Below the pieces are notes generated by a model that saw nothing but the letters and a program-made list of their open reading frames with translations, was not told the origin of the DNA and ran no database searches. Below, one piece after another: positions 9,728 through 18,977 of a stretch of 64,000 bases of DNA. Positions within the stretch are counted from its first letter, which is position 1. Each line of letters opens with the position of its first letter. Position numbers and translations under genes: made by a program. The DNA comes from Parvularcula sp. (GTDB taxonomy: Bacteria > Pseudomonadota > Alphaproteobacteria > Caulobacterales > Parvularculaceae), in contig PAIP01000034.1 in the NCBI GenBank assembly GCA_002704915.1, positions 193,827-257,826 of the forward strand, given 5' to 3'.

Positions 9728-10191
9728 GACGCTCTCCCTGACTTGAGTTCGGCGGCGCGGTGAACCGCTTTGCGCAGACGGTAATAAGTTCCGCAGCGGC
9801 AGATATTGGTCAGGCTTTCGTCGATATCGCCGTCGCTCGGATTTGCATTTGTCTCCAGCAGCGCCGCGACGGCCATGATCTGACCGGTCTGGCAATAGCC
9901 GCATTGCGCAACATCCTCGGCGAGCCACGCCTCCTGGACCGGGTGCAGCGTTTCACCGTCCGACAGACCCTCGATGGTGGTGACGCTCGCGCCTTCGAGA
10001 GCGGCCATGGGCGTGACGCAGGAGCGTCTCGCCTCGCCATTAACATGAACCGTGCAGGCGCCGCACAAACCTGCGCCGCAGCCGAATTTCGCGCCTTTGA
10101 GACCTTGTTCGTCGCGCAGATACCATAAAAGCGGCATCCCGGGGTCGCCTGAATAGTCAACGGTTTGGCCGTTTATGGTCAGTTTCGGCAT
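9724..10191 (-). CDS. 2Fe-2S-binding small subunit of Mo hydroxylase (IorA-like)
   Basis: Electron-transfer subunit with two 2Fe-2S clusters, 155 residues from the ATG at 10191 (MPKLTINGQ). GGAGG stands 6 bases upstream, so I prefer this start to an in-frame ATG at 10257. The plant-type ferredoxin domain has [15 protein letters not shown] and a further Cys in RRSCVTP; the second, all-helical domain has CGYCQTGQ and [10 protein letters not shown]. It is first gene of the four-gene operon and overlaps the Mo subunit by 4 bases. It has no signal peptide and probably leaves the cell with the Tat-tagged Mo subunit. Confidence 0.93.
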   Translation of the reverse strand: MPKLTINGQTVDYSGDPGMPLLWYLRDEQGLKGAKFGCGAGLCGACTVHVNGEARRSCVTPMAALEGASVTTIEGLSDGETLHPVQEAWLAEDVAQCGYCQTGQIMAVAALLETNANPSDGDIDESLTNICRCGTYYRLRKAVHRAAELKSGRAS

Positions 10192-10733
10192 GGGGCGCCT
10201 CCGGGTGAGCTGCGAAAGGAAAAGACAGTCTACAGGAATGATGCCCCGGAACGCCAACGGTCCGTCCCGCGACTGGCTCGGTTCGTCGACACGAAGCAGA
10301 TTTCGCTGAGCGCCTTAAGGCGGCCGCCTGAAGCGCCGATGTCCAGGACGGAAATCCCGCCTTCACCAGCGCCGCCCATAGCTCCCCTTTGTCATTTCTC
10401 ATCAGTTCAGCCGCGCTTCTGACTCCTGGTCAATAATGCCGATCGCGGTTCTGCCATTTCGCATGCAAATTAAGGCCTTCCAGAGAAACATGAGACCATG
10501 CGTTAAGTTCGCGCTATCCTATTGACCCTGATCAACCGGGAAGGCCGGACATGGGGATATCCATGACGCTTGCGGAGAGAGTAGATGCCGCAGAAGCCGA
10601 TTTTTTCGTTCTGCGGAGAAGCATCTGCGGAAAGGTGGTATCGATCCGGTCCGCCGATGCGGTCAACCATCCATCCAACGCCATAGAGGTCGCGCCTTTG
10701 TTTGTTGCGGCCCTGGAAGGAGAGCGGAATTAG
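10192..10733. other. Intergenic region between divergent operons (542 bases)
   Basis: It separates the Mo-hydroxylase operon (leftward) from the RNase/universal-stress genes (rightward). I can support only an FNR/FixK-type box at 10522-10535 and the ribosome site AAGGAG upstream of 10734. Open frames on either strand here (for example 10551-10733 and 10157-10402) show no recognisable domain. The first would begin before the transcription start predicted from the FNR box. Confidence 0.6.
10522..10535 (+). promoter_or_regulatory. FNR/FixK-type box TTGAC-CCTG-ATCAA
   Basis: It matches the alphaproteobacterial FNR/FixK consensus TTGA[T/C]-N4-[A/G]TCAA. If the box sits at -41.5, transcription would start near 10570, in front of the RNase gene at 10734. 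Universal stress proteins and such RNases are common members of oxygen-limitation regulons, which supports the reading. No fnr/fixK gene is in the window. Confidence 0.55.
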
Positions 10734-12326
10734 ATGTCACTGCGCATGAAATTTTGCGGCGCCGCAGGCACTGTCACGGGTTCTTGCTACTGGATCGAGC
10801 ATGACAAGGGCGCGTTTCTTGTGGATTGCGGCATGTTTCAGGGATCGAAAACCCTGAAAGAGCTCAATTACGGCGAGTTTCCCTTTCCGGCTGATAAAGC
10901 GGACTTCCTTCTCATCACCCACGCCCATATCGATCATAGCGGCCTCACGCCGAAACTTATGGGCGCCGGTTTTCGCGGCAAGGTCTTCGCGACCGAAGGA
11001 ACGCGCGACTTGCTGCAATTCATGCTGCCTGACAGCGGTTATATTCAGGAGATGGAGGTTTCTTTCCTGAACCGGCGCAACGCGCAGCGGGGACGAAAGC
11101 CTGTGGAGCCGATCTATACGAGCGAGGACGGCGAAGCGGCGGCGGAAAAAATTATCGCCCGGGATTACCAGCGCTGGTTCGAACCGGGCCCCGGCGTGCG
11201 CGCGCGTTTCTGGAATGCAGGCCATATTCTCGGCTCGGCGTCCATCGAAATTGAAATAGAAACAGGCGACGACGATGAGCGCATTATGCGCCTTTTGTTT
11301 TCCGGCGATATCGGCCCTGACCACAAGCTTTTCCATCCTGATCCGGAGGGGCCGAGCAATCTTGATTACGTTATTTGCGAAGCGACCTACGGGGCGCGTA
11401 AGCGTCCGGTGCTGAAGCCCGATGCCCGGCGTAAGGTGCTTGCCGATATTGTGCGCAAGGCTATGGGCCGGGGCGGCGTGCTCGTCATTCCCGCTTTCAG
11501 TGTTGAGCGCACGCAGGAGCTGCTCTCCGATCTCAGCCTTCTTATGACAAAAGGCGAGATTGAAGAACGCCTCGTGTTTCTCGACTCGCCGCTCGCCATC
11601 AAGGCGACAGAAGCGTTCAAGCGCCATGCTGACGAGCTTGAGGATACGGGCGAAGACGGCGAGATTTTCGCCAATCCGTCATTCCATTTCACCCGCACGG
11701 TTGAGGAAAGCAAGGCGATCAACAATTACGAAAACGGTGTCATCATCCTGGCCGCCAGCGGCATGTGCGAAGCGGGCCGCATTCGTCACCATCTGAAACG
11801 CCGGCTATGGGATGAGAAGAATACGGTCCTGCTCACCGGCTATCAGGCGCCCGGCACGCTGGGTTCGATTCTGGAAAACGGCGCGAAGACGGTCCGCATT
11901 CAGGGCGAAGATATCCGGGTGAAGGCGCACCTTCAGTCCATCGATATCTATTCGGGTCATGTGGATGCCGACGGCGTGATGGACTGGATGACGGCGCGCA
12001 AGCCCGTGACCCGCGCCGTCTTTCTGACCCATGGCCAAGCCGAGGGGCTGAACGCGCTGCATGACCGTCTCATCGAGGCGGGGTTTGAGAAAGACCGGAT
12101 TATTATTCCGCATCTCGACGACGAGGTCGATCTTCTTGGCGAGGGCAGGATCGGCAAGCGTATGGGACCGCGCCGTCTCGGCCATGAGGCGGTGGTGGAC
12201 CTCGACTGGCATAACGATCTTGCCGAGCTTTCTCTGGATATCCGCGAAGCGCTTGAAGAGGCGGCGGACGAGCGCGCGCGCAAGGTGATCCTGCGCCGTT
12301 TGCGCCGGGCCCTTGAAGAGCGTTAA
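10734..12326 (+). CDS. MBL-fold beta-CASP ribonuclease (RNA-specificity domain)
   Basis: Probable zinc-dependent RNA-processing nuclease of the metallo-beta-lactamase/beta-CASP class, 530 residues. The N-terminus MKFCGAAGTVTGSCYWIEH is typical. The metal motif is LLITHAHIDHSGL near residues 60-72 (HxHxDH), with further ligands in WNAGHILGSASIEIE and LFSGDIG. The beta-CASP domain contains IPAFSVERTQELL and ASGMCEAGRIRHHL. The C-terminal RMMBL block has HLQSIDIYSGHVDADG and FLTHGQAEGLNAL. An FNR/FixK-type box lies about 200 bases upstream and a universal stress gene starts 84 bases downstream on the same strand, so both may be induced when oxygen is low. The last 60 residues are Arg/Glu-rich. 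Confidence 0.9.
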   Translation: MSLRMKFCGAAGTVTGSCYWIEHDKGAFLVDCGMFQGSKTLKELNYGEFPFPADKADFLLITHAHIDHSGLTPKLMGAGFRGKVFATEGTRDLLQFMLPDSGYIQEMEVSFLNRRNAQRGRKPVEPIYTSEDGEAAAEKIIARDYQRWFEPGPGVRARFWNAGHILGSASIEIEIETGDDDERIMRLLFSGDIGPDHKLFHPDPEGPSNLDYVICEATYGARKRPVLKPDARRKVLADIVRKAMGRGGVLVIPAFSVERTQELLSDLSLLMTKGEIEERLVFLDSPLAIKATEAFKRHADELEDTGEDGEIFANPSFHFTRTVEESKAINNYENGVIILAASGMCEAGRIRHHLKRRLWDEKNTVLLTGYQAPGTLGSILENGAKTVRIQGEDIRVKAHLQSIDIYSGHVDADGVMDWMTARKPVTRAVFLTHGQAEGLNALHDRLIEAGFEKDRIIIPHLDDEVDLLGEGRIGKRMGPRRLGHEAVVDLDWHNDLAELSLDIREALEEAADERARKVILRRLRRALEER

Positions 12327-12410
12327 ATTGCCGGTGACGAGCGGATCTTGACCGCGATCAATAAAGGCGGCCGCGCCTGCGGTTATTCTTGTCGCCACAG
12401 GAGAGTTCAA

Positions 12411-13280
12411 ATGGCGCTGAAATCTATATTCGTCCCGTTCTGCGAGGAGAAGTCGGCGGAAACGGCGTTTCGCGCCGCCGCTCTGATGGCGAGGGGCGAC
12501 AATGCGCATATCAGCGTCGTGCATCTGCGCGCCCGGCCGGCGCCGCCCGCCAATGTCTATTTTCCGCTGGGCGGCGTTTCCACTGAGTTCACGGAAAATT
12601 TCCAGAAGGCCGAAGACCGGCTCGCGGATAATCTGAAAGCGCTTTTTACGAAACTTTGCGAGGAAACCGGCGTCTCCATGGCGAGTCTTGAAGAGCGCAC
12701 CGATGCTCATGGGGGCACGGCGTCCTGGGCGGATAGAGAGGGCGATCCGCTCGCCGATTACGCCCGTCAGGCGACGGCGTTCGACCTTTCGGTGCTCGCC
12801 GCCGCGGGAGACGATGCGACGCCAATGGAGGAGAATATCGCCGAGAGTTTGCTCTTCCAGTCGGGACGGCCGGTCTTGTTATGCCCGGCCAGCGGGCTTG
12901 AAGCCGCGCCGTCGAAGATTGTGGTTGCGTGGAATGGCGCGGAGGAGGCGGCGCGCGCGGTGGGCGCGACGCTGGCGCTTTTGAAAAGCGCAAAAGACGT
13001 CAATGTCGTCAGCGTTCGTAAACCGGAAGCGCCGTTTATCAACACCGATGACATCACCGCTTATCTGCGCCTTCACGGCGTTGCGGCGTCTGCGACCGAG
13101 ATAGAGGTGACGGGCGAGGAGAGCGTCAATGCGCGTCTCGATGCGGAGATCCGCGCGGCGGCGCCCGACCTTCTTGTCATGGGCGCCTATTCCCACAGCC
13201 GCTGGCGCCAGGCGGTGCTCGGCGGCTTCACCCGCCACATGATTCACGAAGCGAAAATGCCCGTTTTGATGATGCACTAG
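12411..13280 (+). CDS. Universal stress protein with two tandem UspA domains
   Basis: Cytosolic stress protein, 289 residues from the ATG at 12411 (MALKSIFVPF, with AGGAGAG just upstream); an in-frame codon at 12348 would add 21 residues without support. The N-terminal UspA domain spans about 1-140 and the second about 150-289. The C-terminal half carries GAYSHSRWRQAVLGGFTRH, the ATP-loop pattern G-x2-[G/S]-x9-G-x-[S/T] seen in nucleotide-binding Usp proteins. It follows the RNase gene on the same strand and is convergent with the HlyD-type gene (24 bases between stops). Confidence 0.92.
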   Translation: MALKSIFVPFCEEKSAETAFRAAALMARGDNAHISVVHLRARPAPPANVYFPLGGVSTEFTENFQKAEDRLADNLKALFTKLCEETGVSMASLEERTDAHGGTASWADREGDPLADYARQATAFDLSVLAAAGDDATPMEENIAESLLFQSGRPVLLCPASGLEAAPSKIVVAWNGAEEAARAVGATLALLKSAKDVNVVSVRKPEAPFINTDDITAYLRLHGVAASATEIEVTGEESVNARLDAEIRAAAPDLLVMGAYSHSRWRQAVLGGFTRHMIHEAKMPVLMMH

Positions 13281-13304
13281 GCTTTAAGGATACATAAGGG
13301 CGCA

Positions 13305-14543
13305 CTATTCCAGCGCCCGTTGCTTGACGCGCGCGCCATCGCTCACCCGGTTTCCGGGATAGAGGATGATCTCGTCGCCCTCGGAGAGGCCGCTGATCAC
13401 TTGCGTGACAATGCCGTTATTACGGCCCGCTTCGATCGCGCGCATCTGCGCGCGATCGCGGTCCACGGCGAACACCGCCCAGTCCTCGCCGCTGCGGAAG
13501 ACGGCGCTCGACGGAATGGTCAGCGCATTGTCGTCCTCCCAGATGGCGATCCGCACTTCCACCCTAAACCCGTGGCCGAGCCGTTCGCGCGCATCTTCGG
13601 GTCCGTCGAACTGGATGACCGCGTTCACGCGTTGCTCTTCAACGCCGAGCGCGGAATATTTGGTGAAGCCCCAGGGTTCGATTTTTTCAACGCGGCCTTC
13701 GAGCGGCGGCTCGCCGCCCCATTTTTCGATGATGACGCGGTCGCCAGGGGAGACTTTGACGGCGTCCGTCGACAAGAGCTCGGCGACGATTTCGAGATCG
13801 CCGAGGGGGTCGCCGATTTCGAGGATCGGTGCGCCGGCCGGCAGCACCGTTTCGCTTTCCTGCATGACCCGCAAGATCCGGCCCGAGATTGGCGCGCGCA
13901 ACGGGATCGAGGTCTGTGGGTGCGGATTCGTGCCGGCGGCTTTTTGTTCCGCTTCAAAGGGCGTCATCAGCATGGCGCGCGCATTGTCGAGATCGGCTTC
14001 GCGCATGGACACGGCCGCGCGTGCTGTGTCGAGGGCCGCATCGGCGGCGCGCGCCGCGCGCTTGGCGCGGTCGAGCGCAGCCTCGGACACCGTATCGGTT
14101 TCGCGCAATTTCCGTGTGCGGCCCAATTCGGCTTCCGCTAAATCGGCGTCGGCGGCGGCGCGCCGCATTTCCGCTTTGGCCAATGTCAAGGCGGCTTCTG
14201 CGGCCTCAACGGCGGCGCGCGCCTGTTCTTCGGTGCGCACGTCGAGGACCGCAGGGTTGGTCGGCGTCATCCGGGCGATGACGGTTTCGCTTTCGACGAC
14301 TTCGTCGCCCGGCTCCACATCGACCCGCAACAGCCGGCCGCTTACCGGCGCCGAGACGACATAGGCGTCGCGAACACGGGTCTTTGCTTCTTCGTCAATC
14401 GTGACGAGCATCGGCGCGCGCGTCGCTTCGCCGATATCGACAGCCATGGGCCGCGGCCAGAACGCATAAAGCATAAAGGCCGCCACCACAGCGACGGCTG
14501 CGGCTATGACCGTGGTGCGAGATTTCAGACCTTTTATCGACAT
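13305..14543 (-). CDS. HlyD-family periplasmic adaptor of an ABC exporter
   Basis: Membrane-fusion subunit, 412 residues from the ATG at 14543 (MSIKGLKSRT); a TTG at 14549 overlapping the permease stop is an alternative start. One N-terminal membrane anchor (VIAAAVAVVAAFMLYAFW) precedes split lipoyl halves (SAPVSGRLLRVDVEPGDEV and APISGRILRVMQESETVL) around a long Ala/Glu/Arg-rich coiled coil (residues about 105-200). It is last in the operon ATPase, permease, adaptor. DevB- or MacA-like partners of FtsX-type permeases export lipids, peptides or macrolides; the substrate here is unknown. Confidence 0.9.
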   Translation of the reverse strand: MSIKGLKSRTTVIAAAVAVVAAFMLYAFWPRPMAVDIGEATRAPMLVTIDEEAKTRVRDAYVVSAPVSGRLLRVDVEPGDEVVESETVIARMTPTNPAVLDVRTEEQARAAVEAAEAALTLAKAEMRRAAADADLAEAELGRTRKLRETDTVSEAALDRAKRAARAADAALDTARAAVSMREADLDNARAMLMTPFEAEQKAAGTNPHPQTSIPLRAPISGRILRVMQESETVLPAGAPILEIGDPLGDLEIVAELLSTDAVKVSPGDRVIIEKWGGEPPLEGRVEKIEPWGFTKYSALGVEEQRVNAVIQFDGPEDARERLGHGFRVEVRIAIWEDDNALTIPSSAVFRSGEDWAVFAVDRDRAQMRAIEAGRNNGIVTQVISGLSEGDEIILYPGNRVSDGARVKQRALE

Positions 14544-14545
14544 GC

Positions 14546-16921
14546 TCAATCCCGGGTTTTCAGCGCGGTGGCCATCTCGATTTTCGAGACGTCGTTCTGC
14601 ACAAAAGCGCTGGCGACGGCTGTCGCCAGAAAAACGATAATCGCCGCAAAACCGAGCCCATTTTCCTTATAGATCGTGGGGATTTGGTAAAGCTCTGTGG
14701 ACATGGCTGTGGCGATATAGGACCAGATCAGATAGCCGAGCGCGGAGCCGATGGGCAGGGCGAGGATCGTCAGGAGCGCCAGCTCCCCCAGCAGCACATA
14801 GCCGGTCTCGATCTTCGTGAAGCCGAGGACGCGCAGGCTCGCAAGGTCATGCTGTCGCTCGATATAGGCGATGCGCGCGCTGTTATAGACGACCCCCGCC
14901 GCGATCACGATGGAAAACACCGTCATGATGTGGCGAAAGACGCCCGGGCCTTCCTCGATCATCTTGTCGAAATTTTCATACGCCTCGCGCCGCAGGCTGA
15001 CCCCGGCGACGAGCGGGATCGCCTTGATGCGGTCATAGACGGCGTCGCGCCGGGTCCAGTCGATTTTCATATAGGCGCCGGAGACGCGGTTCGGTTCTTT
15101 GAGGCGCCGGTTGAGCGCGCTCATGTCCATATAGGCGGGCGTGCCGATCAGGGACTCCACGAGACCGGTTATGGGAATTTCCAGCGTCGGGCGGCGCCCT
15201 TCGCGTACTTCCACGGTGAGAACATCGCCGACCGAGACGCCGAGAATCTCCGCCAGTTTTTCAGAAAGAACGATGCCATCGCCCGAGACCGCCACGTCCT
15301 GCAAGTTCGAATCGACGGCGCGGTTCAGGGTCGGATTGTCAGGCAGGCCGGTGATGGCGCCGAGGTATTGTTCGCGCTCGTGCCGGAACATGACCGGCGT
15401 CGAGCGGAAGGCTTCGACCAGCGTCACGCCTTCCATGCCTTGAAGCTCCAGGATGGTCTTGTCCGAGAGCGGCTCCACAAAGGTGACCAGCACATCGCTG
15501 CGGTCGATGACATTGAAACTGACATCCAGCATGTAGTCTGTGGCGTTGACATTGAAGCGCATCATCACCGACAGCCCCATGGCGGCGCCGATGCCGAAGG
15601 TGGTGAGGATAGCGCGCACGGGCTGGCGCGCGAGACGGCGCAGGATCATCCGGCTCGGCTGATCGAGAAGCCGGCTGACGGCTCTGAAAAAACCGTCGCC
15701 GCTTTTGAATTTGGGCGGCGCCGGCGGGCGCATGGCGACGGCGGGGGTGAGGTTGATGGCCGAGCGCACGGCGACCCAGGCGCCGGCTGCGGCGGCGAAG
15801 GCGCTGATGGCAAGCACCAGCCCAAGCGTCGAGAAATCGGCGACGAAAACCAGAAAGGGAAAGTGAAAATAGGCCTGATAAATCTCGCCGATCATCCGCC
15901 CGAGCCAGAAACCGCCGGCCCAGCCCACAAGCGCGCCGCCAAGCGCGATCGCCATCACGAATTTCAGATAGTGCCAGCCCACATCGCCGTTGGAATAGCC
16001 GAAGGCCTTGATGAGGCCGATCTGTTCTCGTTCGGTCTGGACGAGCCTCGTGATGACGACATTCAGGAGAAAGATCGACACCGCAAGGAAGATCGGCGGC
16101 ATGACCCGGCCCATGGTTTTGAGCTGCGCCAGCTCCTCCACCAGAAACTTGTTCGAGATTTGGTCAGCGCGCGCGTAAGCGCCGACGGCGCCATAAGGCG
16201 CAAGAAGGCGATCCAGTTCGTCGATGAGAAACTGTTCATTGGCGCCGGGTGCGAAAGTGAGGATCGCTTCATTAAAGGCGCCGTCAAGATCATAGGCCGC
16301 CTCCATGGTTTCCTTGTTCGCCCAGATCGCGGCGAAGCGGCCGGGATCGGGCACGAAATCCCCGGGCGGCAGCGCATAGATGAATTCCGGCGAGAGAACG
16401 AGACCGGCGATCATGAATTCATGGCGCACGCCATTCATGGTGATCGACAAGGGGTCGCCTGGCCCCAGCCCTTGGGCGTCGGCGAAAGATTTCAGCAGCA
16501 GGATTTCGTCGCTGCGCGTCGGCGACATCATTCTTCCCGATGAAAGATGAACATTATTGATCGGCGAGCGCGCTTCCGGGTCGAAAGAGAGAACGCGCGC
16601 GCTGATGGGCGCGGACACATCCGGCAAGGCCACAAGGCCGCCGCCACTGATGCGGCCCTCCACATCATTGACGCCGGGCAGGGCGCGCAATTGCTCGATG
16701 AGGTGGTCCGGCGCGCGTTTCGCCGGCGCATACATGTCCGCAAAGCGGTAGCGCTCGTAATAGGCGCGCATGGTTTCATCAAGCGAAACCATCATGCCGT
16801 GCGACATGACGAAGAGAGAAATGCCCGCAGCGATGACAAAAATAATCGCCGCGGCCTGGCCCTTGATGCGCCAGAGATCGCGCAGAAGTTTCCGGTCAAG
16901 GGTGCTGAGGAAGTCAAACAT
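14546..16921 (-). CDS. FtsX-like ABC transporter permease (two MacB/FtsX blocks)
   Basis: Integral membrane subunit, 791 residues from the ATG at 16921 (MFDFLSTLDRKLLRDL), 5 bases after the ATPase stop; TTG/GTG codons further upstream would overlap that stop. TM1 (AAAIIFVIAAGISLFVM) is followed by a large periplasmic domain (about residues 45-260). Then come a three-helix FtsX block (about 265-400), a second periplasmic domain and a final three-helix block (LGELALLTILALPIGSALGY, FAAIIVFLATAVASAFV). The duplicated layout marks a DevC/LolC-type permease acting as a single polypeptide. It works with the ATPase and HlyD adaptor on either side. Confidence 0.9.
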   Translation of the reverse strand: MFDFLSTLDRKLLRDLWRIKGQAAAIIFVIAAGISLFVMSHGMMVSLDETMRAYYERYRFADMYAPAKRAPDHLIEQLRALPGVNDVEGRISGGGLVALPDVSAPISARVLSFDPEARSPINNVHLSSGRMMSPTRSDEILLLKSFADAQGLGPGDPLSITMNGVRHEFMIAGLVLSPEFIYALPPGDFVPDPGRFAAIWANKETMEAAYDLDGAFNEAILTFAPGANEQFLIDELDRLLAPYGAVGAYARADQISNKFLVEELAQLKTMGRVMPPIFLAVSIFLLNVVITRLVQTEREQIGLIKAFGYSNGDVGWHYLKFVMAIALGGALVGWAGGFWLGRMIGEIYQAYFHFPFLVFVADFSTLGLVLAISAFAAAAGAWVAVRSAINLTPAVAMRPPAPPKFKSGDGFFRAVSRLLDQPSRMILRRLARQPVRAILTTFGIGAAMGLSVMMRFNVNATDYMLDVSFNVIDRSDVLVTFVEPLSDKTILELQGMEGVTLVEAFRSTPVMFRHEREQYLGAITGLPDNPTLNRAVDSNLQDVAVSGDGIVLSEKLAEILGVSVGDVLTVEVREGRRPTLEIPITGLVESLIGTPAYMDMSALNRRLKEPNRVSGAYMKIDWTRRDAVYDRIKAIPLVAGVSLRREAYENFDKMIEEGPGVFRHIMTVFSIVIAAGVVYNSARIAYIERQHDLASLRVLGFTKIETGYVLLGELALLTILALPIGSALGYLIWSYIATAMSTELYQIPTIYKENGLGFAAIIVFLATAVASAFVQNDVSKIEMATALKTRD

Positions 16922-16926
16922 GGCGC

Positions 16927-17661
16927 TCACCAACTGATGTCTTCAGGGGAGGCTTTGTGGTCATTGACGATGACTTCGCGAATCTGTCCGTCGGCGAAAT
17001 GAATGACGCGGTCGGCCATGGCCGCGGTGGCTGCGGCGTGGGTGATGATCAGCGTCGTGGTGCCGAGACGGGTGTTCACATCCTGTAACGCTTTCAGAAC
17101 GCTGACGCCGGTTTGGCTGTCGAGCGCGCCGGTGGGTTCATCGCAGAATAGCACGGTCGGATTCTTTGCAATGGCGCGGGCGATGGCGACGCGCTGCTGC
17201 TCGCCGCCAGACAATTCCGACGGAAAATGCGTCGCCCGGTTTTTAAGGCCCACCATGTCGAGCGCGTCGATGGCGTCCATGGGGCTCGGGGCGATTTCCG
17301 CGACAAGATCGACATTTTCGTGGGCTGTGAGGCTTGGCATCAGATTGTAGAACTGAAAAACGAAACCCACATGGCGGCGGCGATAAGCGGTGAGCTGACG
17401 ATCGTTCATCGCCGTCAGCTCCTCTTTCAGGAAAAACGCCTGACCGCTCGTAGCACGGTCGATCCCGCCGAGAATATTGAGAAGAGTGGATTTTCCGCTG
17501 CCTGACGGGCCGAGCAGCACAACGAGTTCGCCTTCCGGGATTTCCAGATCAACGCCGCGCAATGCATGCACCGCCGCTGGCCCCTCGCCATATACTTTCG
17601 AGAGGTCCCTGGTGAGAAATGCGAGGTTGCGACCGTCCGCGGACGGCGATGAGTGCAGCAT
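16927..17661 (-). CDS. ABC transporter ATPase (LolD/MacB-type)
   Basis: Cytosolic motor of the export system, 244 residues from the ATG at 17661 ([10 protein letters not shown]); a TTG at 17667 is also in frame. It has Walker [11 protein letters not shown]-loop FVFQFYNL, signature [15 protein letters not shown], Walker [13 protein letters not shown] and switch His in [11 protein letters not shown]. The '[16 protein letters not shown]' stretch is typical of the LolD/MacB/DevA subfamily. First gene of a three-gene leftward operon; a perfect 7-3-7 palindrome at 17701-17717 stands 40 bases upstream and may be its operator. Confidence 0.94.
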   Translation of the reverse strand: MLHSSPSADGRNLAFLTRDLSKVYGEGPAAVHALRGVDLEIPEGELVVLLGPSGSGKSTLLNILGGIDRATSGQAFFLKEELTAMNDRQLTAYRRRHVGFVFQFYNLMPSLTAHENVDLVAEIAPSPMDAIDALDMVGLKNRATHFPSELSGGEQQRVAIARAIAKNPTVLFCDEPTGALDSQTGVSVLKALQDVNTRLGTTTLIITHAAATAAMADRVIHFADGQIREVIVNDHKASPEDISW

Positions 17662-17700
17662 AAACAAGCCAAGACTGACGCATCCCCTTCTCCCCCGAGG

Positions 17701-17717
17701 ATTGCGCCACGCGCAAT
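17701..17717. promoter_or_regulatory. Perfect palindrome ATTGCGC-CAC-GCGCAAT
   Basis: A 7-bp inverted repeat with 3-bp spacer lies 40 bases upstream of the ABC-exporter ATPase start, in the short gap after the AI-2E-type gene. It lacks a T-run, so an operator is more likely than a terminator. No regulator gene is adjacent. Confidence 0.4.
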
Positions 17718-17820
17718 GAATAATGTCTTCTAGATGAAAAGTGTCCGGTTTAATATGAGCGAGGTCAAGGCGCGCCGGCTGCGCGTGTTCGTCGCGAGTC
17801 GAGGCTTGGCGACAACAGGG

Positions 17821-18912
17821 TTAACTTTCCTCTTCGCCCTGAATATGCAGATCGTCGCCGAACTCGTCTTCGATATAGAGTTTCTGAATGAGCACATAGG
17901 CGGCGACGGTGATCGGCGTCGCGAGCAGCGCGCCGAGGCCGCCGAACAACATGCCGAAACCGATAATCGAAAAGACGGTCAACGCCATGGGAATGGACGC
18001 GGTCTGGCGCATGACAAAGGGTGTGATGAAATTGCTTTCCAGTTGCTGCACGCCCACATAGACGAGAAGCGCATGCAAAAGCATGGTCGCGTCTATGGAG
18101 GCGGCGAGAATAAGTCCCGGGAGAGCGGAAAGGATCGGTCCCACCACGGGCACGAATTGCGCCAGTCCGGCCACCAGGCCGAGTGCCAGCCAGGAGGGCA
18201 GGCCGATCAGCATCAGACCCAGGCTCGTCAGCGTGCCGATGATCGCCATGGCGATCAACTGACCCACAAGCCAGCCCTTCAAGGATTGTCCGCTCAGATT
18301 GACGGCCTCGCGCACGCGCGGACGCAGACGCGGCGGAAGAAGCTTCAGGGCGCCATCGCGATAATGTTCGGGATACATGGCGAGGATGACGCCCACCGTC
18401 GCCGTTGAAATGAGATACACAAGAGAGGTCAGAACGCCGCCGATCATGCCTCGCACAAAGCCGGCGATATCGACGGCGCTGGCGCCGCCATTGCCGGTTA
18501 TGGCGTTTGCGACCGCCTCGCCGAACGGGCCGCTCGACAGCGTGCTCTGAAGTTTGCTCACGGCCTCGGGCAGGTTTTCCGCCAGCCGGTCGAACTGGTC
18601 GGCGCCTTTTGCCCCGAACAAATAGCTGGCGCCCGCCAGGACAAGGATAAGGAAAATAACCGCGATAAAGACGCCGAGCTTGGGCGGGACTTTGAGATGT
18701 TTCCGCAAGGGGTCGGCGATCAGATGGATGATGACGGCGATAACGATGGCGCCGGCGATCAAGAACAAAAGCGTCGACAATTTGAAGAGCGCAAAGGCGA
18801 TCGCCGCTATCGCGAACACGAAAAGGACGCGGAAAGCAAAACTGTCGCGGCGCGGCCGATCTTCGCGTTTTGCCCGATCGGCGCCGCTCGAACGGCTCGG
18901 TGCATGAGGCAT
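17821..18912 (-). CDS. AI-2E-family (PerM-type) transporter
   Basis: Polytopic inner-membrane permease, 363 residues. A short Arg-rich cytosolic tail precedes TM helices at about 28-45, 47-68 and 75-97. A large amphipathic/periplasmic segment (about 100-165) follows, and then further helices including IIGTLTSLGLMLIGLPSWLA and the family hallmark LVAGLAQFVPVVGPILSALP, with QQLESNFITPFVM near 280. Members export diverse small molecules or act as Na+/H+ antiporters; despite the name, autoinducer transport is shown for few. It ends 154 bases before the ABC operon start and is probably separate. Confidence 0.93.
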   Translation of the reverse strand: MPHAPSRSSGADRAKREDRPRRDSFAFRVLFVFAIAAIAFALFKLSTLLFLIAGAIVIAVIIHLIADPLRKHLKVPPKLGVFIAVIFLILVLAGASYLFGAKGADQFDRLAENLPEAVSKLQSTLSSGPFGEAVANAITGNGGASAVDIAGFVRGMIGGVLTSLVYLISTATVGVILAMYPEHYRDGALKLLPPRLRPRVREAVNLSGQSLKGWLVGQLIAMAIIGTLTSLGLMLIGLPSWLALGLVAGLAQFVPVVGPILSALPGLILAASIDATMLLHALLVYVGVQQLESNFITPFVMRQTASIPMALTVFSIIGFGMLFGGLGALLATPITVAAYVLIQKLYIEDEFGDDLHIQGEEES

Positions 18913-18977
18913 GCAAAAGCGAACACCGGGCGGCTGCGGCGGTTCCGAAATGTTGGATTCGCAGGCTCCAGGCCGCT

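Noticed and set aside
10157-10402. 81-codon minus-strand frame upstream of the 2Fe-2S subunit
   Set aside because: It overlaps the start of that subunit in another frame and shows no recognisable sequence beyond its first residues.
10551-10733. 60-codon ORF between the FNR/FixK-type box and the RNase gene
   Set aside because: It has no recognisable domain, and its start lies upstream of the transcription start expected from the box (near 10570). Probably leader sequence.
14684-16543. 619-codon open frame opposite the FtsX-like permease
   Set aside because: It is the complement of a clear ABC permease and rich in Arg, Gly, Asp and His as antisense shadows are in GC-rich genomes.
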